This document shows, piece by piece, positions 36,926-49,900 of a stretch of DNA of 64,000 bases; the first letter of the stretch is position 1, and each line of letters starts with the position of its first letter. The stretch lies in assembly GCF_051106095.1 (NCBI RefSeq), contig NC_135785.1, positions 224,125,045 through 224,189,044 on the forward strand, given 5' to 3'. The notes beneath the pieces were generated by a model. It searched no databases. It was not told the origin of the DNA and was given only the letters and a program-made list of their open reading frames with translations. The DNA comes from Pogona vitticeps. Taxonomy: Eukaryota > Chordata > Lepidosauria > Squamata > Agamidae. Both the position numbers and the translations under genes were made by a program.

Positions 36926-38465
36926 GTGGTTCATCAATCTCTTCTTCATGGGGGGGGGGGAGCCTTTTGGAATCTTGTAGCTTGCCAAAAACCACATAAG
37001 AGGCTCTCCTTTACACCCCCCAGAGCATTCAAGCCAGTACAACTACTGGTCATATTTGCTGGATATTCGCAGAGCTGTAGTCCCAAAACAAACTTTCTCT
37101 CTCTCTTCTGCTATCCATTTTTCAAAAAATAAAAATAGAAAATATTTTTTTCTTTTTCAGAAAGACTTTAAGTAATACTTTCATCATTATCATGTAAAAA
37201 AAATATTTCTAGGTTGTATTTGTCATCATTTGATTATCATCTGCCTCAGGACCACATGTGGGAAGTAGTGACAATTAAATGTTTATCGATAAACATGGAT
37301 ACCATGCATATGCTCAGTTTTCCCTCTGAAACCAATGGTAGTTAAAAGTGTTCAGATTTTATTGAATCATGTCCTTTGCATCCATTTACATTTCCTTTCA
37401 ATTCCACTGGGTTGCCAGTAAATTGTTCTTGCTATTGGGGCTTTCATTATTTTCCAGTTTTAGTTTTTTGCCTCATCTACAGATGGATGAGCTGGGCTGG
37501 GCAAACAGGAGTTTTGCTGCAGCCATTTCTCTTTTCTGTCCTGGCCTTCCTCCATCTTCATTTCACTGGGATTCTAATTCTGCACAGCAATGTTAGTAAG
37601 ACTGCTAGCATTCATTTAAATAAATACATTTAAAATTATTACTGCATTAAAAAATCATAAGATCCAAATCCATTGTTTGTATTCATAGCACACGTTGACT
37701 GCTGCATTTGTTTTCTAATACAAATCACTTTTTGCACTGTTTTAATTACCTTTAAAGGGAAGTCACTATTATGATCTAATTGTTTTATTGCTATTGAATT
37801 GTTTAATTGCCATGCTGCATTAGGTGTGTTTGCAGCTTTTGTTTTTTCTTCTCCAACGATAAATAGTACATTCAGCTGAACTAATTGCCCCCTCATGAGC
37901 CACTTCCCTGTATCTAACTTTGAAAGACTGAGAAGAAGCAGCTCAACAAGTGATTAAGTTTTAAATTTCAGACTATGGTGCCCAAAGTTCTTGGACGTAT
38001 CTGTGTTATATGGGTTGCTCTGATCAATTTGAGGCAAGGTAATATTACTTTGACTATAAGTATGAGTGCTTAAGCAGGTTTGATTATCATATTTTACAGC
38101 AATCAGCATGTATTACTTAGTTGTAGTTGCCGAGTCTCATAGCATTGGCTGAAGTCTCAGGAAATGGCTCAGCTTTTCCAGGTCTTTAGACAGGAAGACA
38201 AATCTAAAGGCACAAACTGCTGGAAGAGAAGAAAGTTTGATTTCTCTATGCGAGATATTTTTAAAGCGTGGGCACTCATCTCTACCCATTCCCAGTGGGC
38301 TTCAGGGCTCAGCAGCCAGTTCAAAGGTGTTTGCATGTAGGTTGCCCCCCCAAGCACTTGCTGGCCCATCCTATGACACCACAAGGTCCCAGCCTCTGGC
38401 CTCACATTCTCCAAAGGGTGAACAGACAACCTTGATTACCAGATATGAAGCATAACTTGTATCTG
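36926..38465. other. gene-free stretch
   Basis: A G-run at about 36950-36960, a possible hAT-arm word (GAGCTGTAGTCCCAAAAC) at about 37070, and an AT-rich block 37140-37960 with nothing recognisable. Confidence 0.5.
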
Positions 38466-38650
38466 GGCCCATGGCTCAGCAGCATGCACACATGAAACAT
38501 CCCAAGTTCAGTTCCCACAACCTCTGGTAGCAAGTAATGGCAAACACTTTTCCCTCAGGACCTGGAGAAATGTTGGGAGCTTGAATTGATAGTGCAAGGC
38601 CAGAGGGCCAAATGGTTTGGCTCCAAAGGCAGCTTTCTACTTTCACCTGA
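38466..38650 (+). mobile_element. tRNA-derived SINE with GGCAGCTT tail
   Basis: ATGGCTCAGCAGCATGCACA (A-box-like), CCAAGTTCAGTTCCCAC (B-box-like), then GACCTGGAGAAATG and AAGGCAGCTTTCTA, like the reptile SINE ending GGCAGCTTCCTATG. It is old. Confidence 0.5.
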
Positions 38651-39789
38651 TCGGTTTTAGGTCATCATCCCCAACTGTTGCTCTCCACACGGCTACTTGC
38701 CATGCTGATGTATCCCTACTGTGTTTTTTTAGGGTGAGAGGCAAAACTATATAAAGCCCTCAGGCTTGTTTCTGATGCCAAGGCTGATTCCTAGAACAAT
38801 TAAGTATGTGTGTGTTTTTACAGTAGCATGCAAGCTACCCTTAACTGCATTTCCAAAACTGAGATGGGCTTGCATTTATTAGGCCTTGGGCTTTGGTGTT
38901 GATATTCAGGTCTTGGAGTTTATTCTATGGGCCTTATGCTTTGATGCTGAATTTTCAGGGAAAGTGGTGTTGCTGATTCAATTTTGATCTGGTTTGGGGG
39001 TCCGTTCAGACATATTGTGGCTCACACAGAGACTTGCCAATACATCCAGATTTATTCTTGTCCCACCTTCAGCTTAGAAAACACTGACCAGAATCCTATT
39101 GGAGATTTATGCCAGCATAATTGTATAATTGTACAAATTTTAGTGACAAATTGCTGCAAATGAATGAGTTGTTTCTCTTTGCTGATCAGAATAATATTCT
39201 GGCCACTATTTCTAGACTAGTTTCCCGCTGTGTATTGTAGCATTTAGTCTGCAAATCTCTCCTAACAGATGCTGGGAAGGAGGATCTTGTTAGCACTAAT
39301 TTGTTGGCCTTACATTCATCATTCAGATTCCACATTGTCTATTTCTCACATACATACCATTTAACTGTTGTTGTCATAGGGTCTCTCCCCTATGAGATTT
39401 GGACCCAGTCTTCTGAGTCACACAGCACACTTCCAGGTCTCATATTTTGGCCCTGAAATTTCAAAAAATTTGATCTGCAAACCTGGCAACCTGTTTCAGA
39501 GTTTTGAAGTGTTGGTTAAATTTCTCTAGCTGCACAGTAATGCTTGCTGAATGCTTCTAACAGACGAAAGAGAGAAAGCCCTGAGGAGAGAGGCAGGGCT
39601 GTCTTTGAAATCAGAGACAGGAAGGATTGCTTATTGGTTACTGCTGTACACATTGACAGTCACCCCAATCCGGAAAGATTCCTCTCAGCCAAACCTCCTA
39701 AAGGCAGTATGTGCAGTTGCAAATACTGCAGCACAATCCTGTGTGGGCTATAATATGGTCAACTAAGAGATATCTGCAGTTAGGTCCTG
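38651..39789. other. gene-free stretch
   Basis: Two overlapping short plus frames at 39544-39766 match nothing known. Confidence 0.5.
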
Positions 39790-39850
39790 AAGCAACGGCT
39801 ATGCTAGCTGGAGATCATGAGTTGTAGTCCAACACAACTGGAGGCCATTA
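39790..39850. mobile_element. hAT-like foldback fragment
   Basis: CTGGAGATCATGAGTTGTAG then TCCAACACAACTGGAGGCC is one arm of the family at 7.57 and 17.9 kb. Confidence 0.4.
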
Positions 39851-39957
39851 AAGAATGTTTTACACTCTCATCACCTAAACACACTTCAGCTTCCACTGTC
39901 TTGCCATGCTTGTTCCTTTAATTTTTGAGCTAGATAATTCTAGCCTAGATAACAGAG

Positions 39958-40160
39958 ATAGCTGGCTGGATAGCTCAGTGAGTTGCATACCTGGTTTGAT
40001 TGCCTACTGTGCCTCTTGGGACAAAAAACAACCTTTTTTTTGCCTTGGGCAAGGGTGCCTCCAGAAGAAGGAAATGGTAAACCACACCCAAAGTACTCTA
40101 TAACTAGGAAACCCTGGAAAGGGTTGCCATACAGAATTCACTTGACAGCTCATAATTATT
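39958..40160 (+). mobile_element. tRNA-headed SINE with RTE/L2-like tail
   Basis: GGATAGCTCAGTGAGTTGCA (A-box), TTTGATTGCCTACTGTGCC (B-box region), CAGAAGAAGGAAATGGTAAA, AAACCCTGGAAAGGGTTGCC, GAATTCACTTGACAGC, then AATTATTA. This is a nearly full copy in plus orientation. Confidence 0.8.
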
Positions 40161-41281
40161 AGACATAGCTATAGATCTAGATGTATCGGTCATAGTTTTC
40201 CATCTAGGGACTGCTGCATTAGTGGTGTGAATCCCAGGTCAAGGGTACTAAAGAACAAGGAAGATGCATAAAGTTTGCACTCATTACAGTTACCGGCTGC
40301 CTTTGGTTACCCATTCTATATTTAATTTAAAGCATCTATCAGAGAAAGCTGACACCAATTCACCTTTGGAATTACAAGGCTTCAGACAAAGGTCTACATG
40401 TCAGATGAATGCCAGACATTATGCCATGGGTTGAGCATAATGTAAGACAGAAAGTCTTTTTCCGTGCTGAAGCATTATGAAAACATGAGGAAAAATCAAA
40501 GCTATTAGAGAAGATCTTAAAGTTCAAGGCAATGCATCAATGTAAACCAGCAAGACAGGATTTTCTCATCAATTCCCCTGATTTGAAACTTGAAGCATTC
40601 TGGAACTATTACATACCCTACCTTTTAGTCAGTACAAATAGTATTACAAAGGAGCAAAACATTTTAATAAATAAATGAAATTACTAGGAGAATTAATGCC
40701 AGAAATGTACACTAAAAGTAAATAATGTTTGTTCATAAACCACCGTAAGATGACTGCAAGAAGAGGTGAAACAATGACACCTGCATTTCAGGGTTGCCAC
40801 AGCTGATGAATACATTTCTTGAAATGAGATTGTGACGATAACACATTTGAGGGAATGAAACAGAAGACAGTACCTATTCTTAAAATAAATGTAGTCCAAA
40901 TGCATAACAAGAGCAGATGTGACAAGACATTTAAACAGTTTAGGTGTTAAACTGGTAAAGATAGGCAGCCACTAGGCCACTGTAATTTATTTATGGCTCA
41001 CAGTCCAAGGTCAGTACAATAATCTGTTCAATGTGTTCCACAGTACAGCAATAAAGGAGCATGTGTTTTATCTTCATAAGGTGGTGGAACATGTAATCTT
41101 TTGCCATTAAGCAAGTGAAGACCTCATGTGGTATGGCTCCATACAAAATACATAATTTAGGCTGTGTTTTGCATAATAATAAACCCTTCATTAGTTCTAA
41201 CTTGGGTTTTATATTCATATTTTCATTTTCTTGTTGCTATTTTGCAAAACTCCATTAATGAACATCTCAAATACAGCATGT
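40161..41281. other. gene-free stretch
   Basis: AT-rich; nothing recognised. Confidence 0.5.
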
Positions 41282-41345
41282 TTTTGTAGCCATTTTGGAG
41301 ATCACTCATAAGTCGAAGGTGACTTGATGGCACATCAAATCCGTT
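41282..41345 (+). mobile_element. RTE/L2-like SINE tail fragment
   Basis: CTCATAAGTCGAAGGTGACT then TGATGGCACATCAAA matches the tail of the SINE at 39.96 kb. Confidence 0.5.
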
Positions 41346-41984
41346 ATAGAAAACTATTTTTCCAGACACTGCAGTGAGTCCAAAATCCAGCTACCTAGCT
41401 GCAGACTGAGATCAGCCAATGGCAACACATTTCACCAGCTCTTAGACAGTTATGTTAGCTGCCAGCCAATTTTTCAATCATATTTCAATTTGCTTGCATG
41501 TATGAGAGGGAGCAAGAGAGAAGACTTTAAACAATTCTAGAAAATGTAGAGAACTTTAATAAAATAATATATTTCCCAGTGTGTCTTGGTGGAAAACTGC
41601 GTCAAGGAAGATGATGCTTTATTCAAATAACTTCTGTAATAATGAATGCCATAAATTATATGACATGTGAAGCATTTTTGTTTTGTCTGTCCTGAATCTT
41701 GTGCCATGAATTTTATGTGATGAGCATGAGTTCAAGCATGAGTGAGAGAAAGATCCTATACCTTTTCTCTATATTCTACATTATTTAATTCTCTTTTATT
41801 AGCCCATTTGTCAAATTTCCCCCACTAAACTAAACAATACACAGCACATTAGCCTTGTGAGCCAAGGCTAAATCATACTTGTGTTTCCCATGTGTTCAGG
41901 TAAAGGACCATACTTTCCAGGCCCAACTATATGTTGGGTGGAAAGTTAGCTTGGAGCAAGGGTCTTAACACTGCAACATTCTAA

Positions 41985-42110
41985 GACTGGGGGTGGCAAC
42001 TGTGGCTCTCCAGACATTTTGCAATAACCTAGACAAGAAAGTTAATAGGGAGGGCTCACAGCTGCAGTCCAAAAAAAACAACTAAAGGGTCATAATGGCC
42101 CATACAGGTT
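41985..42110. mobile_element. hAT-like foldback MITE, degraded
   Basis: GGGGGTGGCAACTGTGGCTC, TCCAGACATTTTGCAAT and a mirrored GCTGCAGTCC right arm with CATACAGG. No target duplication seen. Confidence 0.5.
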
Positions 42111-43135
42111 CTCAATCATGGGGGAAGCTGACATGGAAAGAGAATAATGTAAACCATCATTTTTAATAAAAATAAAATTTTTATTAACCATTATAGATTA
42201 ACTTGCTTAAGTTATCAACCATAATTATTAAGAGTGATATATTACAAGTGGATTATTATTTGTTATACTGGGAAACTGGGTTTTTTCCTCTGTGAAGTGG
42301 ATGGAGAATCACACCATTTGTTTAATCACTATAATCTTTGCTGAATGCCTGTAAAGAGTTAAGATCAGTGAAGCTAGCCAGGGAATGTGAAATGACCTAA
42401 CAGAAGTGAGACTACAGAAAACATGAACTGATCAAATAAGGTTCCAAAGACAGGAGTTAAAAAGAACTTCATCTCCCAATATCTCTGGTTACATCTGAGA
42501 ATCTAGATCATGGCTGGGCATCATGCAACCTCTCCCAAGAAAAATTTTTAGTGTCTGCACAGTATCTCCCAAATATTTTTTTTTTAAATAAGAGCATCTG
42601 CATTTGAGGAAGAAAAAAAAACATCAATGCAGCTCTCAGACACATTTCCATCTCATCAGCAGCAATTTTAAACTTCTATTCCCTAATGTAAGCATGATTA
42701 ATGGTTCACTACCATTTACAGCATTTATCTTATCTGAAGCTGTACTTTTAAAAATCTTGATTTACTTTGACGGCATTCATCTCTATTTGATTCCCTTTTA
42801 ATGCTGTTTGGTTCAAATCACATTATGGCAACCATACATGTTTTGAATAAGAGCAAAGGGACCTCTTGTCCCTTTTAAAAGCTGCCCAACTCCTTTCTGG
42901 CACAGTGGTAGCACTGCATTTTATTTGGAGTGATTCAAAGTGTTCCTGATTATCTCATTCTGTAGCCTATGCAGTTGGTTAATCCACTTCCAAAGAGACC
43001 TGTGGGTGGCACTCTCTTTGGTGACAACCCTGTGATGTGTGCAGTGGCATTAAAAGAGATGACAGATAAACCTCTTCCTCTATTTTCATCTTCTCCAATG
43101 GTTTAAAAAATATTTCTCTAATTGACACAGTGCAA
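42111..43135. other. gene-free stretch
   Basis: AT-rich; nothing recognised. Confidence 0.5.
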
Positions 43136-43143
43136 TTCTAGAT

Positions 43144-43479
43144 GAAAGATGAAGGTATTCGTATTTGAACACGAATATTCCCCCACAAGTTCAGATAACG
43201 AGGGTCTGCCCCCCTGGGGCTAGATCGACTACTTACAATTCTGCTGCTGCTGCAGACTCCATGCTCCCTTCCTATCGCTATGGAGCTCGCAATGGATTAG
43301 CCAGTCCTGGCAGAAGTTGGGATGATGAGCCTCTCTGCCAAGTTGAAGAGTGGCTAATCCATCATGAGCTCTGGAGCGATAGGAAGGGAGCAGCAGAATT
43401 GTGAGTGGTTGGTCTGGCCCCTTGTTATCTGCACCTGTGGGAGGATATTTGTATTCGTATACAAATACCTCCATCTGTA
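43144..43479. mobile_element. 336-bp foldback MITE with perfect 8-bp target duplication
   Basis: The ends GAAAGATGAAGG and (reverse) TACAGATGGAGG lead into arms that stay complementary almost to the centre: GTATTCGTATTTG, CAGATAACGAGGG, GGAGCTCGCAATGGATTAGC and CTTCCTATCGCT have inverted partners. Flanks are identical TTCTAGAT (43136-43143 and 43480-43487), which points to hAT. A partial relative lies at 34.2 kb. Confidence 0.9.
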
Positions 43480-43487
43480 TTCTAGAT

Positions 43488-45445
43488 ACATTGGTAGTGC
43501 CCTTCAGTATGTGTATCTGATGCAGTGCTGACTTGGGAGGAAAATTTTTAGAAAGTAGTTGCCGTGCCTGGCAGGTGACAAGAGGTGGTGAAGGAGAGTA
43601 GGAAGAGGACTATCAATTACTGAAAGGGGGACAAATAAGAGCAATCTAAAGACCTGTCTGGACTCTTCTCATAGGAGAAGAAACATCTCCAGTGCAAATG
43701 AAAGGATCACTCAAGTATGAGATAAAATAGATCACACTAAAGAGAAGAACCTGTTAAATGCAAACCAGACCACTCCAACTTCCCCTGTTGGAAGTGCCCA
43801 CAATCAGTTCAAGAAGTCTGGGCTTAGATGCTGACCAGGTTAATTATCTAACCTTTTTCTACTAGCATTAATTCCATCCCAGAAATTAAATATGTGATCA
43901 TGACTGGACTCTGTTCTACTGCAGATAGTTGTCTTACATCTTCAACAACGAAGACGGACAAACAATTTATTCATGTCCTCTACAATTTCCATCTGTTCTT
44001 TTACAGGTGTTTTCATTCTTTTATCTAGTTGTCCACCTACCATGCTAACAGATTTTGTATTTATTTAGTGAACCACTGCAGATCACTCACTACCATAAGC
44101 AGAACTCTCTCATCACGCCTACACCACACACTTTTCAACGGAAATAACTCACAATGCTACATGACCAGTATTTGGAGGATCAAGGGATGTATATGCCTGT
44201 GTGAACTAGCCCCAAGTCTAGTAGCCGGCTAAACTGAATTAGTAGCCTTCAATAAATTATTTCCAGCTATTTTAATTTAAGGAAATTGGCATTTGTCCCA
44301 ATGATTGCATCATTCTTCAAGCGGTAGCATAAATATCTTACTTGGAAAGGATGTAAAGGCAGAGGGACAGGTGCTGAAAGAAAGCAATTCCTTTTCCAAT
44401 CTCACTGTCAACATGACTGTTAAGATTCCCAGTCAGGTGAAGAAAGAGGAATTCTTTTGCCAGACTCATTTGAGTCTGAACTACTAAGCCTATAGGGACC
44501 TTGACTCTCAGAGATGTGTTTGTTAACAAGTCAGTTGAAATCCTGCTGCCAGCTGGCTCACTTTCTGACAGCTGTCATGGATAACATTCCCTGCATGACC
44601 CCAGCAACAATACGGGTTTTATACCCCCCTTCCTTATTTTTTTTTTCATCATAGCTTGACATTATTGACCAGCTAGGGAGAGGGGCTATTCCTGAAAAAC
44701 ACCAAAGCTGGATTCAGATTTTTTTTATCAATAGCAGGTGGATTGTCTCCAACTGTTTCATCTGATAGAGGCAATTGAGCCCGAGGAAATGTCTGGCACT
44801 TGCATTATTGAGCAACTTTGGCATCAGCAGCAATCCTTGGCTTCCAGAGGGAAGCTTAGTGTTTTCTACTGATCATCTTTCTTTCCCACTTTGACAGTTA
44901 GCCTTTCTCTTCTTCTTTTCATTCCAATACATGAACTTAACACCTTGGAACTACAGTAGATAATACCTCCATCGCAAAACATGCACACAACTTTATCTGT
45001 AGTAGAAGATTCTGTGCCTGTGGGTAAATTCACATTTCAGCAAACAAAACAGAAATGCAGCAGCATTCAGAGTGAGCAAACAATAAGGTGAAACTCAAAT
45101 TGGCACCTTCAATACACCCACCAAGGATTTACTCATATGCAATCTAAAATACTCAGCACATGTTGTCCTGCAGCTGGACTTGCATCTGTATCTCCAGAGT
45201 GTAGTCTTTCAAAATGGCTGCTGTAGTAGGTATCCCAAATATTTTATAGCCCTGAATAACTTCTCACTAAATGTGTTGGTTGTGTAAATAAAACATGTCT
45301 TAAACAGTATCTTGCACCCAAGTGTCTGTGTTGCTATTTTTGGGTTTTTAAATTTTTTTTCTTTTGAGACAGGAGTGAAAGCAGCTCATGACATAGTTTC
45401 CCCTTTTTCCTCAGTAATTTGCTTCAGATTTCTTGAGCCAAAGAA
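43488..45445. other. gene-free stretch
   Basis: Only short chance frames. Sequence at 45170-45260 has a faint hAT-arm flavour. Confidence 0.45.
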
Positions 45446-45725
45446 ACAATATTTCCCCCTTAAAATAAGACCTAACCTGAAAATAAGCCCTAATACGATT
45501 TTTCAGGATGCTCCTAATATAAGTCCTACTTGAAAAATAAGCCCTAGTTGAGTGAAACCCCACCCTCCACCATTGTGCAGCAACCAAAAGATGACATAAC
45601 TGTATTTGAATAAATGTAGGTGGTTGTACATGACAAAAATAAAACATCCCCTGAAAATAAACTCTAATGCATTTTTGGAGCAAAAATTAATATAAGACCC
45701 TGTCTTATTTTCAGGAAAACAAGGT
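45446..45725. mobile_element. MITE with terminal CCCC-AAAATAAGAC inverted repeats
   Basis: The left end ACAATATTTCCCCC and the reverse complement of the right end, TACCTTGTTTTCCTG, both lead into AAAATAAGAC. Both ends then carry AATAAGCCCTA-like words. It is about 280 bp with no transposase. The superfamily is not resolved because the target duplication is unclear. Confidence 0.8.
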
Positions 45726-45962
45726 AGTTACACAGGGGCAGTGTGGTGCTAGATAACATAGGTTAAAGTTAAATCAAGACTTAAAAACTTTGAAGGGAAA
45801 CACACAAACTAGTATCAGGAGGGCAAGTCTTACAAGGGAGTAGGGATGCAACAGGGCCACCTCATACAGGGGCCTCACTTCAGTCTAAAGCTAAAGCTAA
45901 ATAAAATTAGAATGCTATGCATTCTACAAATTAAACAAAAGTTTTCCATGACATTCTTTATA

Positions 45963-46980
45963 TTAATTTTTTTTACCCCTCTTCTCAGACAATGAGGATG
46001 CCTCACAGTGTGAAGGTCTGGGCCTCTGTGAGGGTTCGTTATTAAGGGGGTCAGTCACTTTCAATAAAGACCAAGACGTGGTAAATTTTCCAACTGGTTC
46101 TTCATTTATTTGAACATCAACATCAACTGGAACGTTATGAGTAACAACTTTCAAAGGCTCTTGTTCCCCCAAACCGGGGCGCAAGGGTGTCCATAAACTT
46201 CCAACAAAGGGGTTACTCTCCTCCATAGTCCAAGGTCCAGTTAAACCTTTCACTGGGATCTGGGTTTCTGGAGGCTTTTCTTCTGGAGGGATTAGGGGAA
46301 GGGTCTCCTCGTCGCCTCTCCACCCCCATAAGGATGAGCCTTCTCCGGTATCTGCCATCCATGGCCCGGGTAGACCCCCATCTTCTGCAACTCCGCCAAA
46401 TGCCATGCTTTCTTCCGTTCAATCTCTTTAGCTACTGCCTCCCTCTCTTCCCTCAACTTGCGTCTCCACTCCTTTGCCTCAGTTTCTCCCCAATATGAGG
46501 GACGGGGTTTCAAACCTTGTTTCCGCTGTCTCTCAGCCTCATCATGGGGTACCCCATCTTCTCCCATCTTCCAGTCCACGGATCTTGTAACCAGATCCAT
46601 TCCCAACCTCCTGGGATCTCCTCGCATTTTTCTTTTATATCCCTGGCTGCCGCCTCTATCTCCTCCTTCCCTTTTCCCGCCATATCTTTCTCCCGCCCTG
46701 ATGACAAGGTTAACCCCTTCAAGGTCTGTACCAGGTCACTGGTGTCTATACCCACATCTTTTAGCCCCCTATCTTCCTGCAACTCCCCCAACTCGTGGAT
46801 GTCCACCTGCTTGTCTTCGCGACTGGGTAGTGAAGGAGGGGGAGAGGTTTGGGTTTTTTGGGTCCACGACGGGAGCGACGGCACTCCTACATAGGCCTCC
46901 TGCTTGGGGGCCTCAAAGCCTCATCTGAACTCTTGGGGACGTTGTTGATCCAGCTCAACACAACATGAGGCCTTCAAGAT
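45963..46980 (-). mobile_element. GC-rich gag/ORF1-like retroelement fossil, family unknown
   Basis: A GC-rich island, sharply unlike its AT-rich flanks, has long overlapping open stretches on the minus strand. The predicted peptides are rich in Glu, Lys, Arg, Pro and Trp, with a charged coiled-coil-like part and a Pro-rich part. This resembles the gag or ORF1 region of a retroelement. It is broken, with about two breaks, and no pol region, LTR or primer-binding site is seen next to it. The long frames suggest it is younger than most repeats here. A degraded host exon cannot be excluded. Confidence 0.4.
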
Positions 46981-49900
46981 GTTTTGGGTTTCAGTGTCTA
47001 TCAGACTAAGCTGGAATAAGTAACATTCAGTTTATGGGAGCTGTAAGGCAAAATATCTGAAAAGGTTCATGTTAAGGCTTGACTCTCTCTTTCTGCAAGC
47101 CACTCATTACACATCTTATAGTCCCTCTGTGCTTACTAATGGCATGTCAATGAAAGGAACAAATTCCCTCACACCATCAGTCAGTAGAAGAAGTGGCAAG
47201 ATACGTTTGTCAGTCCAGCCAGCCTCACTTTTCTACATGTTTCCAGAAAGAATGAAAGTGGCAAGTTGATATCCCAACATTAACCAGCAGTGGTGGCAAA
47301 AGCATCACCATTTACCAAATGCAAGCTTGAGAAATCTATTCAGCCACACTACCTCAGGCCAGAACTTGTGAGCCAAAATATACAGTATAGTCAGACCATG
47401 ATTAGAAAATGGAATTCCTTACATACTGAGAATTTCTGATGATCTTAGCAGGAGGCTTTCTGACCTCCCTTGCTTTGCGAAATAGCTTGCATAGTAGGTT
47501 AGCAGGAAGTAAGCAAGACATGTTGTGCAAGTTTAATTGTTTTGGAACAGAGTGCTGCCTGAATCTTCCCCTGTTAACACTAAAGTCCATCTTCTAATGA
47601 CAGGGTATGCATAATGTATACATGAACCCTTTGCATCCCTGCAAGTAGTATTTGAGGGTATCAGCTGTTGCTGCCTCCCCTTCCAGCATTACTGGGCACA
47701 GCAAATGTAAGCCAGCTGCACAAACTCTTCCTGTCATTATCACATGTGTGGTAGCTGATGAATTGGCTTTTCAGTTTCAAGGAGAGGAAAATCTTGCATT
47801 TGGATTCTTTTTGGATGCAGAACCTTACCTGCAGAAGCTATCTATTTTACCTGCAATAGCTAAGATACCTACCACAAAATTTGGCAAGTTAGTGGATTTT
47901 GGGGAATTTCTAAGATGAAGTATGCCACTCATACTTTTAGATAACTACAGAATAGATAAGAAGTCTTTCTTATCTATTGGTTCTGCCCAGAACACAAATC
48001 ATCATCACTAGGCAGTCATTGCAGTAGAAATGATGAGCAAGGTTTTCCAACTACTGTATCTGCAATCTACAAATCATAATTCCATTCAATCGTTACCTAG
48101 GGCAGTCTTACATGAGTCCTTGCAGATCTCTGGCTTTAAGAGTTCCCATAAACTCTGAATGATGGATATAATCACCTTGGCCTGATAGATACCATAACCT
48201 AAAACATTCAGAAGGCCTCTTGTTGGGGTAAAGCAAGTCTTGCTCCCTATTATTTCCCGGTTGCAGGCCCTCCAAGAGATGAGGTCCAGGCCATTTCACA
48301 TTGTGAGAACACCCTCAAGATATGGAAAAGGGATAAAAATATTGTAATTTGAAGAACAGCTTGTAAAACTTTAATTATTTGTAGAATGCATTACTTTATT
48401 TAGCTTTAAGCATTAGGCTGAAGTGCAGTCTAGGCTAAATGGCCCTACTGCTTGCCCTCCTGACACTAGTTTGTGTCCTTCCCAAGAAAAAGAACTTTTA
48501 CCTTAATGCAGAGCAGGCATAGACAAATGTCAAGGCTGCACTGCTTATTATAATCCAGCACTGACTTACTGCATAGCCCTCAGGCCAAATCCATCATAAA
48601 TTAAATCTTGGCCTTGGACACTTCTATCAAATTTTCAGATGGCAGAGTCCCACTCAAACAATCATATTTCACAGCACAGTACTATAGTGGATACTCAAGA
48701 GGAAGTCTTATTAGGTTTAACTGAATTTATTCCTACATAAAAGGATACAAAATTGCAGCTTTTCACAGCTGAGAACAAAACATTTCAGTGGTTTTCTCCC
48801 AGCTGTGGCAAATCATGGGAGTTTTTGTGCATGTGAATAATTTTGGACTTTTTTCTGAACAAACTGTAGAAAGGAGGCTTATGCAAAACCTTTGCATTAG
48901 AAGCCTTTGCATAAAATAGAAACACGTGTGAAGGAGTTCTGCTATTACTATTACCGATCCCCCCCCTCAGCCCTGGTCTTTTCACTACCCTGAAGAGGCA
49001 ACAAATCTTAGTGGTTTACGTTCTTTTGGATAGAGTGCTTGAATGTATTAAGACATTTATGTTGAGAACAAACCAATTTGCTAGGATTTGTTACATTTAT
49101 TTGTATATCTTAGGAAGCAGCATAGGTACTTCAAAAACGTGAAGCCCTATACCAGTAGATGGCACCAGGTTCCTCACAGAGTTTATCAATCAGGAAAGAA
49201 AAAAAATTTAACAATAGTTTTTATGTTTCGTTGTTAGACTGTTCATTAGATTTCATATGAACAATTTGTTCCATTGGTTAGAAGCCATGCTACTCATATA
49301 TGCTCCGTTACTGAAACTGGAATTACAATATTCCACAGAAATTCCTACAACCAGGAAAAAACTTGCATAGAAAACCTTAGTGTTCAGATTCTCAATTTTT
49401 ACCGGCTGATGAAACCCTACAGTATGGTATACTAGTATTTCCAATGAATCACTAGTTAGTTTTTGCACATTTAAAGAGGTGTTTCCCTACATGCTTGACA
49501 TGCTGCTACAAATATTCTACCTAACATTTTTATAGCCATACTTTCTGTATAAGAAAGTAAGAACTATGAAACTGAAGTACACCCTTTAATATAAGAACAA
49601 TGCTGGTACAAATATGCTTCCATTATGTGGATAAAAGATCTATAAAATTATATATATATGAAATAGTTATTATCCTTTGAAATTATATTCTGATCACTGC
49701 CCTAGAAAGTACTGTTGCGTTGCTATGACAGCCGAACCTATTTAGCAGATAGTTAAGCACCCTGCCAATGGCCTGAAATTTTAAGTAATGAACACGTTGA
49801 CAGTCTTATGTTAATGAAGAATTATTGTGTTAAGGATCCATGGTCATCAGGAATATTTCTGGACAATAAATCTTACAATTCTCCATTCTGGGAGTTCCAC

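Noticed and set aside
47652-47918. 88-codon plus frame
   Set aside because: No domain, no repeat match and no neighbouring exon signals.
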